A DNA stretch of 64,000 nucleotides from assembly GCA_033816765.1 (NCBI GenBank), contig CM066287.1, positions 1,674,001-1,738,000 on the forward strand. Reading direction: 5' to 3'. Position 1 is the stretch's first letter; every line of letters begins with the position of its first letter. Both the position numbers and the translations under genes were made by a program. Under the pieces are notes generated by a model. It ran no database searches. It was not told where the DNA came from and saw only the letters and a program-made list of their open reading frames with translations. This DNA comes from Nothopassalora personata. Taxonomy: Eukaryota; Ascomycota; Dothideomycetes; Mycosphaerellales; Mycosphaerellaceae. Positions 32,253 to 44,751 of this stretch are shown here, one piece after another.

Positions 32253-35200
32253 ATGGCACCCGGAATCAAGTCGATCATTGGGCATATCAAAAGGAAGCCT
32301 TCCTCTGCCCCCGATCGAAAGTCAGGCAATGAGGCAGCATCCGCTCCCACGGTTGAGAAAACCTCGCTCATCCACGACCTTACGCATCTTAACATGAAAG
32401 ATGCGAAGACACTGGCGTCAGCACTTCCTGCTCTAGCATCCGGCGATCCTCTCGACGACAAGGATCTGATGCTCGAGAATGGCGTTGCCATGCTGCAGTC
32501 ACTTCCAGCGAACAGTGGCTTGTCTGCTGCTACATCAGATGCATTCATCAAAATGCTGTATCATGACCTGCCTCATCCATCTACAACAATGGCAGGACCG
32601 ACATCGAAGTACAGACGACATGATGGCGGCAACAACAACCCCTGGAATCCAGAGATGGGCAAGGCGGGCACTCCATATGCGAGAAACGTGCCCCCCAGCA
32701 AGCCAAAGGGACCAAATCTTCCAGACCCTGAGCTCGTGTTTGAGCAGCTGATGAAGCGGAAAGGACCATTCAGAGAGCATCCTTCTGGTCTGAACCGCTT
32801 ATTCTTCTCCTTCGCCACAATAGTGATCCACGAGTGTTTCCAGACCAAGCGGAAACAGCCTTGGATTAACGAGACTTCATCCTACGTCGACCTTAGCACT
32901 CTCTATGGTAACACAGAAGTCGAGCAGCAACGCGTACGAACCTATCGCAATGGCTTGATCCACCCAGATTCCATCGCCTCTGAGCGTATCATGCTTATGC
33001 CGCCGGGCGTCGTTGCTCTGCTGGTCATGTTCTCGAGGAACCACAACACCATTGTCGAATCACTGCTGTCTATTAACGAGGAGGGCAAATACCAGCCTTG
33101 GGACAAACTCAACCAGGAGGAACAAGCCTGGCAAGACAACGATCTCTTCCAAATTGGAAGAAACATCAATGTCGGCTTCTTCGCCACAGTCGTCTTGAAA
33201 GATTACGTCGCAGCTATTCTCAACACTCCACGTGCGAATTCGACGTGGTCTTTGGACCTAGGCAAGGAAATCAAGAGCGCTGGACAGCGTGTCGAAAGAG
33301 GCACCGGCAACGTCGTGTCGACTGAATTCGCAGTGCTCTATCATTGGCACGCAGCTCTCAGCGCAGCAGACGATCAATGGATGGAAGCAGTGCTGCGTCG
33401 CCACGTTCCAGATCTGGGATCCTTGGACAACATGACTACGAAGATGTTCTACGAGAAAGTCATGGGTGCGGAGGCAGCGCATCTGAACTCGCTTGAGCCG
33501 CGTCAATGGACCTTCGGCGGCCTGGAGCGTGATGAGACTGGACGTTTCAATGATGCCCAGCTTGGTGAGTTGATCAAGGATTGCGTGGACGAGCCAGCGC
33601 ATGCCTTTGGAGCACATGGAACACCGGCGTCGCTGAAGGTGGTGGATCTCCTTGGTCAGATGCAGGCCCGGAACCAGTTCAATGTCTGCACCATGAACGA
33701 GTATGTAAACCCTTCCAGTTGAACAGAGGCAAAGCTGACACCATCTCTAGATTCCGCCGCTACCTCAACCTCAAAGCCTACACCAGCTTCGAAGAGTGGA
33801 ACCCCGACAAAGAAACCGCGCGCGCCGCCGAACTGCTCTACGGCCACATCGACAATCTCGAGCTCTACCCCGGCTTGATGGCAGAGTGCACCAAGCCAGC
33901 CATGCCTGGCAGCGGTGTCTGCCCTGGCCAGACAACTGGTCGTGGTATCCTCGACGATGCAGTAGCCCTGGTCCGTGGAGATCGCTACCTGTCCTACGAT
34001 TTCAACAGCAACACCCTCTCCAACTGGGGTGTAAGCAAGCTCGGAGATATCCCAGGCGGAACGTACGGAGGCATGCTGCCACACATCTTGTTCACTGGTC
34101 TGCCAAATTCATTCACCGGGACGAGCCCATACGTTTTGCTGCCATTCTATACGCCAAAGGCAGTCAAGGGAATCTTGACCGGTAACAAAGCAGTCGAGAA
34201 ATACGACCTTGTTCGCCCACCTCCAGACGGCACTGTCATTGGCGTCCATACTCGCACAGGAATTAAAGCCGTCTTGGAAGACGCCAACAGTTTCCGCCCT
34301 CTATCCCTCCCATCCGTCGAGCGCCTATCCGCAGGCCGCGAGTTCATGTTCGGCTTCCACGGTTCGCAGAATAACAAATCTAGCACCCTGTCCAAGATCT
34401 TCTTCGAGCAGGGTTTCGACGAGAATGTTAGCAAGTACTTCCAGACGACGACGGCACGCTTAATCAAGGACTGTTCGCTCAAGTACTCCAGCGCAAAGCG
34501 CTCGATTGATGTTGTTCGAGATATCACGAATGTTGCGCCGATCATGTGGCTTGCGAACCGATTTGCGATTCCACTGAAGACGATTGAGACGCCGAAGGGA
34601 CTGGTGACGTTGCCGAGACTGTTCGATATGTACCTCGCCCTCTTCTTTTACTCCAGCTTCAATGTGCAACCGGGACGGGAGTGGAAGTTGAGGGAGAACG
34701 CCGAGTATGCCGCGTCCACGCTTGGTCAAATCCACGAAGCGCATCTGAAGACGCAGCAAGGCGTCAAGGAGCACATTGTAGACTGGCTGGCCAAAGGCTC
34801 CGCCTACGAAGTCGGTCCAGATGCTGATCGCATCTATAAAGCTCTGCTGGCGACGAAGCAGCCACTCCCCGAACTTGCGGGCGATTGCTTGGGCATTGGA
34901 GCCACTGTTGCTGGCATCATCACGCAGCAGGCTTCGCTCCTCATCGATCTGTTCCTGAAGAAAGAGTACAAGGAGTACAAGAAACGGATTGTGGAGCTTG
35001 CGCACCTCGATGACGCGGCCTCGTACAAGGAGCTTCAAGGCTTCGTATTCGAGGGCATGCGTCACGCAAGCGTCGTCCCCGGGGTGCCGCTCGTAGCGAA
35101 GAAGGACACAGTAGTCCAGGACGGCGAGCGCGGCTCTATCAACGTCCGCGCGAACCAGAAAGTCCTCATCGCCGCCTCGAAGGCTGCCATGAATCCTCAG

Positions 35201-35557
35201 GCATTTCCCAATCCAGATCGACTCGACCCACACCGACCATTCGAGTCGTACACTCTCCTCGGGCACGGGCCTGGCGCAAGAGTTGTTGGACCGGCTATTG
35301 CTGGTATGCTCAAGGAGATTTTCAAGCTCAGCGATCTTGACCGAGCTGGGGGACGTCTTGGGCAGTTCAGCTTCTTGGAGTACCACGTTGGAGGCGCGGG
35401 TATCAAGCACTATCTTGATGCGAACTCGGCAGAGTCACCTATGCCGACTACTTTGACGTTGGAGTACTATGATCGTAGTGCTTTGACCAATGGCTTGACC
35501 AATGGCGTGGCTAATGGGTCCGCGATGCCGAATGGCACGGGTCCTTATAAGGTATAG
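32253..35557 (+). CDS. ppoC: Psi-factor producing oxygenase, PpoC-like (heme dioxygenase-P450 fusion lacking heme Cys)
   Basis: Two exons: 32253-33700 and 33751-35557. The 50-nt intron GTATGT...CTCTAG joins CTMNE/FRRYLNLKAY. The product is about 1,084 residues. The N-terminal half is an animal-peroxidase-type fatty-acid dioxygenase, with the distal-helix motif IVIHECF, NETSSYVDLSTLYGN, and the catalytic Tyr and proximal His in YHWH near residue 373. The C-terminal half is P450-like, with an ExxR motif in FEGMRHASVVPG. The heme loop reads LGHGPGARVVG, however, and no cysteine follows in the remaining region, so a normal thiolate-bound heme cannot form. Aspergillus PpoC likewise lacks this cysteine and acts as a 10-dioxygenase without diol-synthase activity, so the same is expected here. 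Ppo oxylipins control the balance of sexual and asexual sporulation. The start at 32253 (accATGg) is the first in-frame ATG. Confidence 0.92.
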
Positions 35558-35932
35558 GAGCGCGGTTGATGTCGCGAACTGGTATGGCTTGCAACGTGTA
35601 CGAGGTTATGTAATGGGGTACAGCAGAGGATGAATACCTATATGTCGCGATTTCGTTCGATGATAGAATGACGAATGTCATGCTGCGTTCGATCGAGGGC
35701 TGGTGACAGAGTCCGTTGCCGCTGAGCGCTTCATTTCATACTGAAGCAAATTCTCTTGCTTAAACATACTGGAGCGAAGCTGCGTAGCGAGAATCCTAGC
35801 AATCTATGCGATGTGGGTTGCGCGTCTTGCTATGGCTAGGACGGCGCATAGTGGGTTCTCTGGTAGTTATTCCACGACGGCGTCTGACATTCAAGCGGCA
35901 ACAAATTTTTGTCATTAGCTCTCGCTTGAGTT
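35558..35932. other. Convergent spacer between Ppo and flavin monooxygenase genes
   Basis: About 375 bases between two 3' ends. Nothing is recognised beyond expected terminator and polyadenylation signals. Confidence 0.5.
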
Positions 35933-37972
35933 TCATGTGCTATTCATGAATCCGTCAAAGAAGACTTCCAGCATACCGATCGCATCCTCGTTCAACGGCA
36001 TGATGGCGCTGACGTATTGATCGGGCCGCACGACTACCACGCAGCCCTTTTCTCGATCAATGCCACGTGTTTTATAGATCTCGCCAAAGCCAAACCCGTA
36101 GCTTTCCTCGTCTGTGAAAGCCTTCTCATAGTCCTGGATGCCAAGTTTACCTTTGTGTGGTAGCAGTATCGATGGAAGATCTGTGATGTTGAAAGTCTTC
36201 CGTGACTGCTGGAAGACCGCACGTACGTCGATGACGGAATCAATGTCTGCGTTTGACCGGGTGTATTTGGGGATGATCCTGACCTGGAGAGCATCGCATA
36301 CCTTCCATATCGGGCTTGTAGATGATGTCGGATCAGACTTGTCACCGAACAGAACAATGCGCCACCGTCCATCGGCCTTGAACTCGTGACCCAGGTGTAT
36401 AGGCTTTGCGTCCGCTACGCGAAGTACCTGCACAGACTGAAACCTCGTGCCGATCTCGAGTCCAGTAGCCAGTTCCTGATACTGCGTATCCGAAGAGGTG
36501 AGCAGTCCAGGTTTGTATTTCGTCAGCACTCCTGCCATGAACCGACCCTGCTTCGTGAAGTACTCCTGGAACACTGCTGGGTCGATGGAATCCTTGTCGT
36601 CTTCACCGGCCTTGCTCTTGGGTTTGGCAGCGAACATGCGGGACATTTCGCGGTCGAAGTCGATCAGGATCCTCGCGATATCGTGTCGTTCTTCACTATA
36701 CGTATGAAGCAGACTCGGTGGCGATACTCCATGCAGAACTGCGGCCAGCTTCCAGCCTAGGTTGTAACAATCGTTCATGGAAACGTTCATTCCTGCCACA
36801 ATAGGTCAGCAGCATTTGCTTCGATCGACATGGCTTGACTCACCTTGTCCAGCCTTCGCACTGTGCGTATGACACGCATCCCCAGCAATGAAGACTGTCG
36901 GGTTCCTCTCTTGCCTCTCACCCTTCGGCACATCATCGAAATGATCCGTCAACCTCTGCCCAACCTCATAAACACTCCAATACGCTACCTCCTTCACCTC
37001 GAATGAATACGGCTTGAAAATCTTCTTCGCTTTCTCCACCAGCACCTCAGCCGTGACGTTCTTCGAACTCAGCCGTTCCCCAGAGTTTAGCTTGTCCAGC
37101 TCAATGTAGAACCTAGCGAGATATCCTCCTTCTCGCGGGATTATCAGGACACTACCGTCGTTGGCGGAGTGGATTGCTGTCTTGAGGCGGATATCAGGGA
37201 AGTCTGTCACCACGAGAGCATCCATCACGCCCCAAGCCTGGTTAGCGAAATCGCCCTTCATCTCTGCACCAATGATTTGGCGGACGCCGCTTCGTGCTCC
37301 ATCGCAGCCTACGACGTACTTTGCTCGGATGTGTTCTTTTTGGCCAGCATGTGCTTCATCTAGTCTTTCCACTGTCACCTTTATGGGGCCTTCAGATTTG
37401 GGAATGTCCATATGCACCATCTTGCGGCTGTAGGAAGGTTCCAGACGGGTTGGTGACCATTTTATGCAGTCGAGCCATAGCTCGTGGAGACGTGCTTGGT
37501 TTAGGATTACGTGTGGGAACTCGCTGAGGCCTTCTTCTGTATCTCTAATTCTGCCGCTGCGGCGCAGGACTGTGCCGTCTCCCGTAGGTGACCAGAATGT
37601 GGTCTATGCCATGCCTTGTCAGCCCATACCGCTCTCCTCAGGATAGGTGTGCTTCTGTACCTCATTCACCCAATACGCCTCTTTCAATACCCGCTCGCTG
37701 AAGCCGAAAGCCTCGAAGATCTCGATGGTCCTGCACTGGAGGCCGTCTGCCTGTCCTTGTTCGAGGCGTCCGGGCTTTGTCTCGATGATTCGCGTCGTGA
37801 TATCTGGGAATCGTGCGAGTTGAGCTCCTAGCAGTAGTCCTGCTGGGCCGGCGCCCACTATGAGAACGTCCACCTCTTCTGGTAGGCTTGACTGGAAGTC
37901 AGGCTCGGTGCCTCGGTACTGTGTTACAAGAGGATCGCTCGAACCCTGGTAGCCATTGACGTGAAACTGCAT
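35933..37972 (-). CDS. FAD-dependent monooxygenase, phenol 2-monooxygenase family
   Basis: Three exons: 37661-37972, 36844-37603 and 35933-36792, with introns of 57 and 51 nt. The joins give YWVNE/TTFWSP and AKAGQ/GMNVSMNDCYNLGWK. The product is 643 residues, the usual size of this group. The FAD-binding Rossmann motif is VLIVGAGPAGLLLGAQLA near residue 37, the DG motif is VVGCDGARSGVR, and the second FAD motif is IAGDACHTHSAKAGQG. The C-terminal 200 residues (GTRFQSVQVLRVADAKP onward) form the thioredoxin-like dimerisation domain of phenol hydroxylase. It hydroxylates an aromatic ring using NADPH and oxygen. The substrate cannot be read from sequence. There is no signal peptide, so it should be cytosolic. 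Its 3' end faces that of the Ppo gene. Confidence 0.92.
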
Positions 37973-38422
37973 GCTGGAGTGCTATGGTTTTGCTCAAGCG
38001 CCAGTTTTGAATCGAAGATGCTGGAGGTGAAGGATAGAGATGGGAGGATACGACCGAGCTGTCTTTTGTCCAGGAAAAGGCATCGACATTTCAACCCCAA
38101 GATCGACCAGGGCAATACATAATGCATGTGTAGACATACGCCGATGTGCCTTGGTCATGTGTTGCCGGCGTCAGGTTCGGCAGGTGGCAGAGCAGGGGTT
38201 CGTCTAAACGGGAATCTTTAACGGTAAACGTTGCAGCAGTCAGGCTGCCGCATAGTATTAGCCGAGAGAGGATGCCGGTCATATTTGAAGCGTCACGGCA
38301 TTGGTGTCGACGAACCGCGAGTACTATGGCGTCGAAAGGTCAACGCATTAAAGCGACGTCTAGAGCATAGCGTCAAGCTTGAGGCATAAGCAGCAACGAG
38401 AAATCTGTCACGAGCCCTCGAA
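37973..38422. other. Spacer upstream of the flavin monooxygenase gene
   Basis: Promoter region of the minus-strand monooxygenase. No gene or notable repeat is seen. Confidence 0.4.
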
Positions 38423-39218
38423 TCATGTGCCCCAGTCTCTAGTTCTATCTCTGGTGAAAGTAGTCTGTCGTCCCATTGCACTCTTCCCCCTTACTCTTCC
38501 CCGACTCCCCGCTCTGTCTCTCGGGACCACTCGCACTACTGTACTTCTCCCCGTCACCCTTCCAAGAACACTAGGAGTGTGATGCTGCACCGCCGGACTT
38601 ACTGCATCCCCATAAGACACTCCTCTAGGAAAAAGTCGACTAGCCTCGACGTCCTTCGCCTTCCTCTCCCGCGCCGGGTCGCATCCAAATCTGATACTGT
38701 CACGGAGTATGCCGGATTAGCAGGGTCGCCCAAAGCAGGCGCAGCACCTCCAGGCGGCTCTAATGGAATCCTCCTCGCTGCTGTCAGGAGCTCGCACATA
38801 AACTTGTTCCGGCGATGGTTCGGTAGCACCTCGTTAGCAAAGTCGGACGGACTCTCGACAATGTGTTCCTGCTCGTTGAGGTTGACTCCATCGCCGACGT
38901 CGTATGGGTTTTTGACGGAGAGGAAGATGCAGCAGCTCAGGAATCGATAACGAGGGCATGAGCGGAAGTGTGCTAAATACTTGCTTGCCGGCAATTTCAG
39001 ATGCCATTGCGCCGAAAGAAGTCCAGATGTGTTAGCTTTGTTTGTAAGACAGCATCTGCTGCCATAGACAGAAACACCTACGATGTAAGCTTCTCGCGGA
39101 CTCGGCCCATATTATTGAACAACTTCTGGTTGACACGGGCTTTGAGCAGCTGGTTGCGAACATCTGCCAATGTATCCTCCAAGGACAGACATGGCCACCT
39201 TTGAAAACGTAGAGTCAT
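38423..39218 (-). CDS. Unresolved multi-exon hypothetical gene
   Basis: A clear coding-like exon lies at about 39091-39218: from the ATG at 39218 it reads through LEDTLADVRNQLLKARVNQ and FNNMGRVREKLTS to a donor GTAGGT. Downstream, the 38599-38994 frame contains NEQEHIVESPSDFANEVLP. A third frame ending at 38423 contains SIRFGCDPARERKAKDVEAS and a basic tail. Frame changes between these parts imply at least two further introns, which I could not place with confidence. I do not recognise the protein. A VKNPYDVGDGV string resembles part of MscS channels, but no pore helices accompany it. The strand and existence of the gene are moderately supported, and the limits and splicing are uncertain. 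Confidence 0.35.
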
Positions 39219-39731
39219 GCACGAACGTGAAAGCCAGCCAGCAGCGTATGAACGGTCAAAAGTGCAACGAGTGCACCCGCAGATAGAGAATGTGGATTGA
39301 AAAGATGCCTACCTCCACAACGCTGATCGAGGAATGTCGAAGTCTATGTCAAAGGCATCTCGAAGCGTGACGAGCCTGAGTGCGATGATATTCGTTGTCG
39401 GATGAAGTGACGGGAACATACTTGGTTGACTGCCATAGCAGTCTGTAACGGCAGGCAGAAGAGGTGAAGATGCGCGTGGAGATTCTGGTCCCTGTGATGA
39501 TTGACAGGGACCAGAATCTCCAGCTGCAGGTCCGATGGCTATACTAGAAGCGTCTGAGTTCGCTGAGGTAATTCTAAGGGTCCGAAGAGCGTTCGTGTTG
39601 TAGTTGACCGCTAGGAAAATAGTTCTTTTGCTGCAACATCTTCTGGTCTGCACAAGTATACCGCTGGCCGCATACGGACTTCCAGCTCACTCCACAAATA
39701 CTCGCCTTGAATCAACACCAAGTCAAACAGC
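39219..39731. other. Spacer with a perfect hairpin, upstream of GMPPA
   Basis: No gene is recognised. A 114-codon minus-strand frame at 39309-39653 has no motif and spans the perfect inverted repeat at 39477-39522. Confidence 0.45.
39477..39522. repeat. Perfect 19-bp inverted repeat (hairpin) with 8-nt loop
   Basis: The left arm (39477-39495, TGGAGATTCTGGTCCCTGT) and right arm (39504-39522) are exact reverse complements, separated by GATGATTG. The arms have ordinary composition, so this is not low complexity. The hairpin lies about 210 bases before the GMPPA start codon. Confidence 0.9.
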
Positions 39732-41196
39732 ATGGCCACGTTGCAAGTGCCCATCCGCGGCAAGTCAGGAGCTGCACCCTCGACCAAGGCAGTCATATTG
39801 GTATAGCACAGCACCGTAGGCATGTCATGTGAGGGGCACACATACTTATTCCTTGCACTCAGGTTGGCGGGCCTTCGCGAGGAACCCGATTTCGACCTCT
39901 GTCCCTCGATCTCCCAAAGGTACATACAGAAAAGGAGCATGTGCATGTGCAAGTGCAAGCATCGGCTGCGGGACTAACTATTGGTAGCCTCTCTTTGAGG
40001 TTGCAGGACACCCGATCATTGAGCACTGCTTTGCCGCCATCACACGAGTCCCAGAGATCCGCGAGGTCTTCATCGTCGGCTACTACGACGAGGGCGTTTT
40101 CCGCGACTTCATCAAGGACTGCGGCCGCACACACCCACAAATCAGCGTCAAGTACCTACGCGAATACCAGGCCCTAGGCACAGCCGGCGGTCTGTACCAC
40201 TTCCGCGATGCCATCCTCAAGGGCCGACCCGATCGCTTCTTCGTCCTCAACGCCGATGTCTGCTGTTCCTTCCCCCTGGAGCAGATGCTGAGACTGTTCG
40301 AAGAGAAAGATGCAGAGGCCGTCATCTTAGGCACACGAGTACCGAACGACGCAGCGAGCAACTTTGGTTGCATAGTCAGCGACGCGCACAGCAAGCGTGT
40401 GCTGCATTACGTGGAGAAGCCAGAATCGCACATCTCGAATCTGATCAACTGTGGTGTCTACCTCTTTGCTACCGAAGCCATCTTCCCAAGCATCAAGAGC
40501 GCGATCAAGAGGCGGACAGACAGGCCGCGATTGGTCTCGTACCCATCCTCGGACGCTCTCGACTCGCAGTACCTGCCCGCAACCAACGACGACGATGACG
40601 ACGGCGAGAGAAACGAGGTCATTCGGCTCGAGCAGGACATTCTGTCTGATCTCGCAGACAGCAGACAGTTCTACGTCCTGGAGACCAAGGACTTCTGGCG
40701 CCAGATCAAGACTGCTGGCTCCGCTGTACCAGCAAATGCTCTGTACCTCATGAAGGCATTCCAAACCCAGTCAGAAGAGCTCGCGAAGCCATCGGCCAAC
40801 ATTCTCCCGCCAGTCTTCATCCACCCCACGGCACAGATAGACCCAACCGCAAAGATCGGACCAAACGTGTCCATTGGACCTCGTGTAGTAGTCGGCGCAG
40901 GCGTCAGAATCAAGGAATCGATCGTCCTCGAGGATGCAGACATCCGTCACGATGCATGCGTGCTCTACTCCATCATCGCCTGGGGCAGTCGCGTTGGCGC
41001 ATGGGCACGTGTCGAGGGCACACCAACGCCCGTCCGCGAGCACAGCACCAGCGTCGTCAAGAACGGCGTCAAAGTCCAGAGCATCACTATTCTCGGCAAG
41101 GAATGTGCTGTTGGTGAAGAGGTCCGCGTACAGAATTGTGTCTGCTTGCCCTTCAAGGAATTGAAGCGCGATGTGGCCAATGAGGTCATCATGTAG
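39732..41196 (+). CDS. GDP-mannose pyrophosphorylase A-type protein (GMPPA-like)
   Basis: Three exons: 39732-39800, 39863-39919 and 39988-41196, with introns of 62 and 68 nt. The joins restore KAVIL/VGGPSRGTRFRPLSLDLPK/PLFEVAGHPIIEHC. The product is 444 residues: an N-terminal nucleotidyltransferase domain (FFVLNADVCCSFPL, VEKPESHISNLINCGVY) and a C-terminal left-handed beta-helix of hexapeptide repeats (FIHPTAQIDPTAKIGPNVSI). The signature GGPSRGTRFRP differs from the catalytic GGxGTRLRP of GMPPB/Psa1, and GTAGGLYHF is typical of GMPPA. In animals GMPPA is an allosteric regulatory partner that senses GDP-mannose and inhibits GMPPB. A similar role is likely here, with residual activity possible. 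An acidic loop (NDDDDDGERNE) is inserted in the middle. GDP-mannose supplies N- and O-mannosylation and wall mannans. Confidence 0.92.
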
Positions 41197-41501
41197 CATT
41201 TCCCGTCATCAGCATGACACAAAAGCGGACCGATCTGCGAGAATAAGACATAGACAACATGCATCGTCTCGCAGCAAAGGCGAGAGCTGATAGAAACAAT
41301 ATCAAACTCCGCTCGGCTGAGGACTAACTCGTGGGTATCCTGATATGCGTCTAGAGTGTGAATGCATCATGCTCAGTGCTGTTTCTCCCTATGCATGCGT
41401 TCGGCTTCTCCTAGCAACAAAGCCTCAGAGCCCGTTATATGGGACGAGTCTCCTGAATTGATCCTCCTATGGCAGAAAGTGTTGACATGATCAATGACTT
41501 C
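41197..41501. other. Short convergent spacer
   Basis: 3' flanks of the GMPPA and DUF1769 genes. No feature is recognised. Confidence 0.5.
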
Positions 41502-42581
41502 CTAGTCAAGGTCGTCATCACCATCGGCAGAAGTCTCCTTTGTGGCTGCTTCTGATTCTGTATCTTGCGCCTTCGCCGCGCCCTCCTTGGGCAGTAATGA
41601 GAAGATCACGACGAAGAGTGGCTCGTCCGTAGCTCGGTTTTTGAGTACGTATCTGAGCGAGTGAGAACTTGTCAGCACGTCAGTTGGGTGGGTTTGCAAG
41701 CAAAGGATAGACGCGTTGAAAGAACGAATTGAGGTGGCGAGAGTTGGTGGAAACTTACCGCAGAGGTTGGCCGTCCCAGTAGCTGATGATGGGGATTGTG
41801 ATGCCGGGTATCACGCTGAAGCCTGGGAGGCGGAGGGCGAAGTCTGGGATGTTCCGGGTCAGTGCACAGGATGGAGTGAGTGGTTCTGGAAGGGATCAGG
41901 ATTACCATTGAAATCCAGATACGGGTTGAAGAAATCATTCGAGTATTCTCTGCCCTTCTCAAACGTGAAATCCTTGAGGTTTTGTTCGGTGAGGAAATAC
42001 TTCTGCCTCGCAGCAGAGTCTGCCGGCAAGCCTGCTGCGTCTCGAACTTCCTGTCCATCACCATCCGCGCCCTCTTCAAACACCAGGACCTCCTCGTTCG
42101 CCCGCGCCTCCTCGACTCTCTCCTGCTCTGTATCGTCTTTTGGCCCCACTCGGAATTTGTTGATCGATGATAAGAGCGGACTGTACAAATACGGCAAATC
42201 CGCATACACGTCCCCATACAACCCGGGATCGATAAACCACGTCGCGATCTTGAACGCCTGATTGAAGCCGGGAGGGAGTTTATCGCGGATTGGGTGGTCG
42301 AAGTCGTTTCCGAGCACGATGTCGTGGCCGTTGATGTCTTCTTTTGGTGTGAAAGTGAAGGCCAAGGAGTAGAGGTCGTGCTGGTGCTTTTCGTGGGAGA
42401 AGTATGGAGAGGTCTTGGGACTGCCTTCGGGGAGGCCCCTGTAGTTCTGGATACGAACGCGGAGGTTGACTGTGAGTTGGGGCGAGGAGATCTGTGTGGC
42501 TTCTTCGCTGTTGGGAGAGATTTGCTTTTGGTCTTCGTAGTTCGGGCCGGCGGTGACCTTGAGGATGTATTTGTCTGCCAT
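41502..42581 (-). CDS. DUF1769-family fungal protein
   Basis: Three exons: 41906-42581, 41759-41843 and 41502-41652, with introns of 62 and 106 nt. The joins give YLDFN/DFALRLPGFSVIPG and WDGQPLR/YVLKNRATDEPLF, the conserved C-terminal core of DUF1769. The product is 303 residues starting MADKYILKVTAGPNYED. Earlier conserved blocks are VRIQNYRGLP and SLAFTFTPKEDINGHDIVLGN, then FIDPGLYGDVYADLPYLYSP. The extreme C-terminus is acidic (DGDDDLD). The family is widespread in ascomycetes and its biochemical role is unknown to me. No signal or membrane segment is visible, so it is probably cytosolic. The downstream intron of 106 nt is longer than most in the window. Confidence 0.88.
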
Positions 42582-42861
42582 GTTTGAGGGTCTTGAGACA
42601 GAACAATGTTGTGAAGGGGTCGATCGTGGTTGTTGTAACGGTAATGCTTCAAGATTGCTCGCATGTAAAAATCGCGTTGTGATGTCACGAACGTGGCTCG
42701 GAGCTCATCCCGCAACCTTTTTGGCAGGGATCAAGTATGCTTCAGATACAGTGGATAAGGGTACGAACGACAAAACTGTTGCGTGTACCTCAGCAGACTT
42801 TTTGCCTATTCTACAATGCAGCCAATCGTTGTGGTGGCGCGAGACTTCCAAACAGCATTTA

Positions 42862-44085
<1,224 letters not shown>

Positions 44086-44751
44086 TGTCGCGTGTTCGGT
44101 ATTATGTTACTGTGGAGCTCGGCGTCTCGAAAAGTTGCATTGGAGCTGTCGCCGATGTCGGGAAATGTCTGGAAAGCATGGAGACTTCCGCGGGGAGCTT
44201 GTGCTCGCCAGCTGTTCCAAAGGAGCATGATGCGCACACACACACACACACACACACAAGCAATATGCCGAGCATTCACAAGACAGCGACAGAAATATCT
44301 AAAAACGATCGCTACTGCAGAAACCAATCGCATACCATGTCTAGGTCAGTGCCATCGGCAGACTACCTGTTATGCGGCTGCCTAAGAGCTTCCTGTACGA
44401 GATGCAGCTCGTTCGGTAGGAAGAGCCTCGAACCACCGCCAATTAACTACAGCGAGCACGCGAGCACGTTGATATTAGCAAGTTTCCATCAGCAGATCCC
44501 TGCAGCACCACATGCACTCCTCTGGGCTGAGCGGCTGGGATTTGTGGTACAACATGGCGACATCTGTATCTTATGATCGAATTCGGTGCTTGTCAGCTGA
44601 ACGGAATTGCGAATCTCGCGAGGCTATTGCACCATCCTGTGCTGCATGCCACAAGACCTATACATGCATTACGACATCACTCTCAACGACATCCTTACCG
44701 CCTGCAATAGTATTACTTGGGTCAAGTTTCCATGTTGACTCTATCGCGAGT
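44086..44751. other. Divergent spacer with CA repeat
   Basis: Promoter region between LYS12 (minus) and the secreted lysozyme-like gene (plus). It contains a (CA)12 microsatellite. The frame of the downstream gene is open through part of this spacer, but no good earlier start is visible. Confidence 0.5.
44235..44258 (+). repeat. (CA)12 microsatellite
   Basis: Uninterrupted CA dinucleotides, 24 bases, about 150 bases upstream of the LYS12 start codon. Confidence 0.9.

Noticed and set aside
34460..35410. 316-codon minus-strand frame
   Set aside because: It is antisense to the P450-like half of the Ppo gene and has no motif of its own.
38870..38960. MscS-like string VKNPYDVGDGV suggesting a mechanosensitive channel
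   Set aside because: No pore-lining or other transmembrane helices accompany it, and the downstream sequence does not follow the MscS beta domain.
44512..44751. 80-residue N-terminal extension of the secreted lysozyme-like protein
   Set aside because: It would bury the signal peptide inside the protein. The ATG at 44752 gives a normal secretory start.
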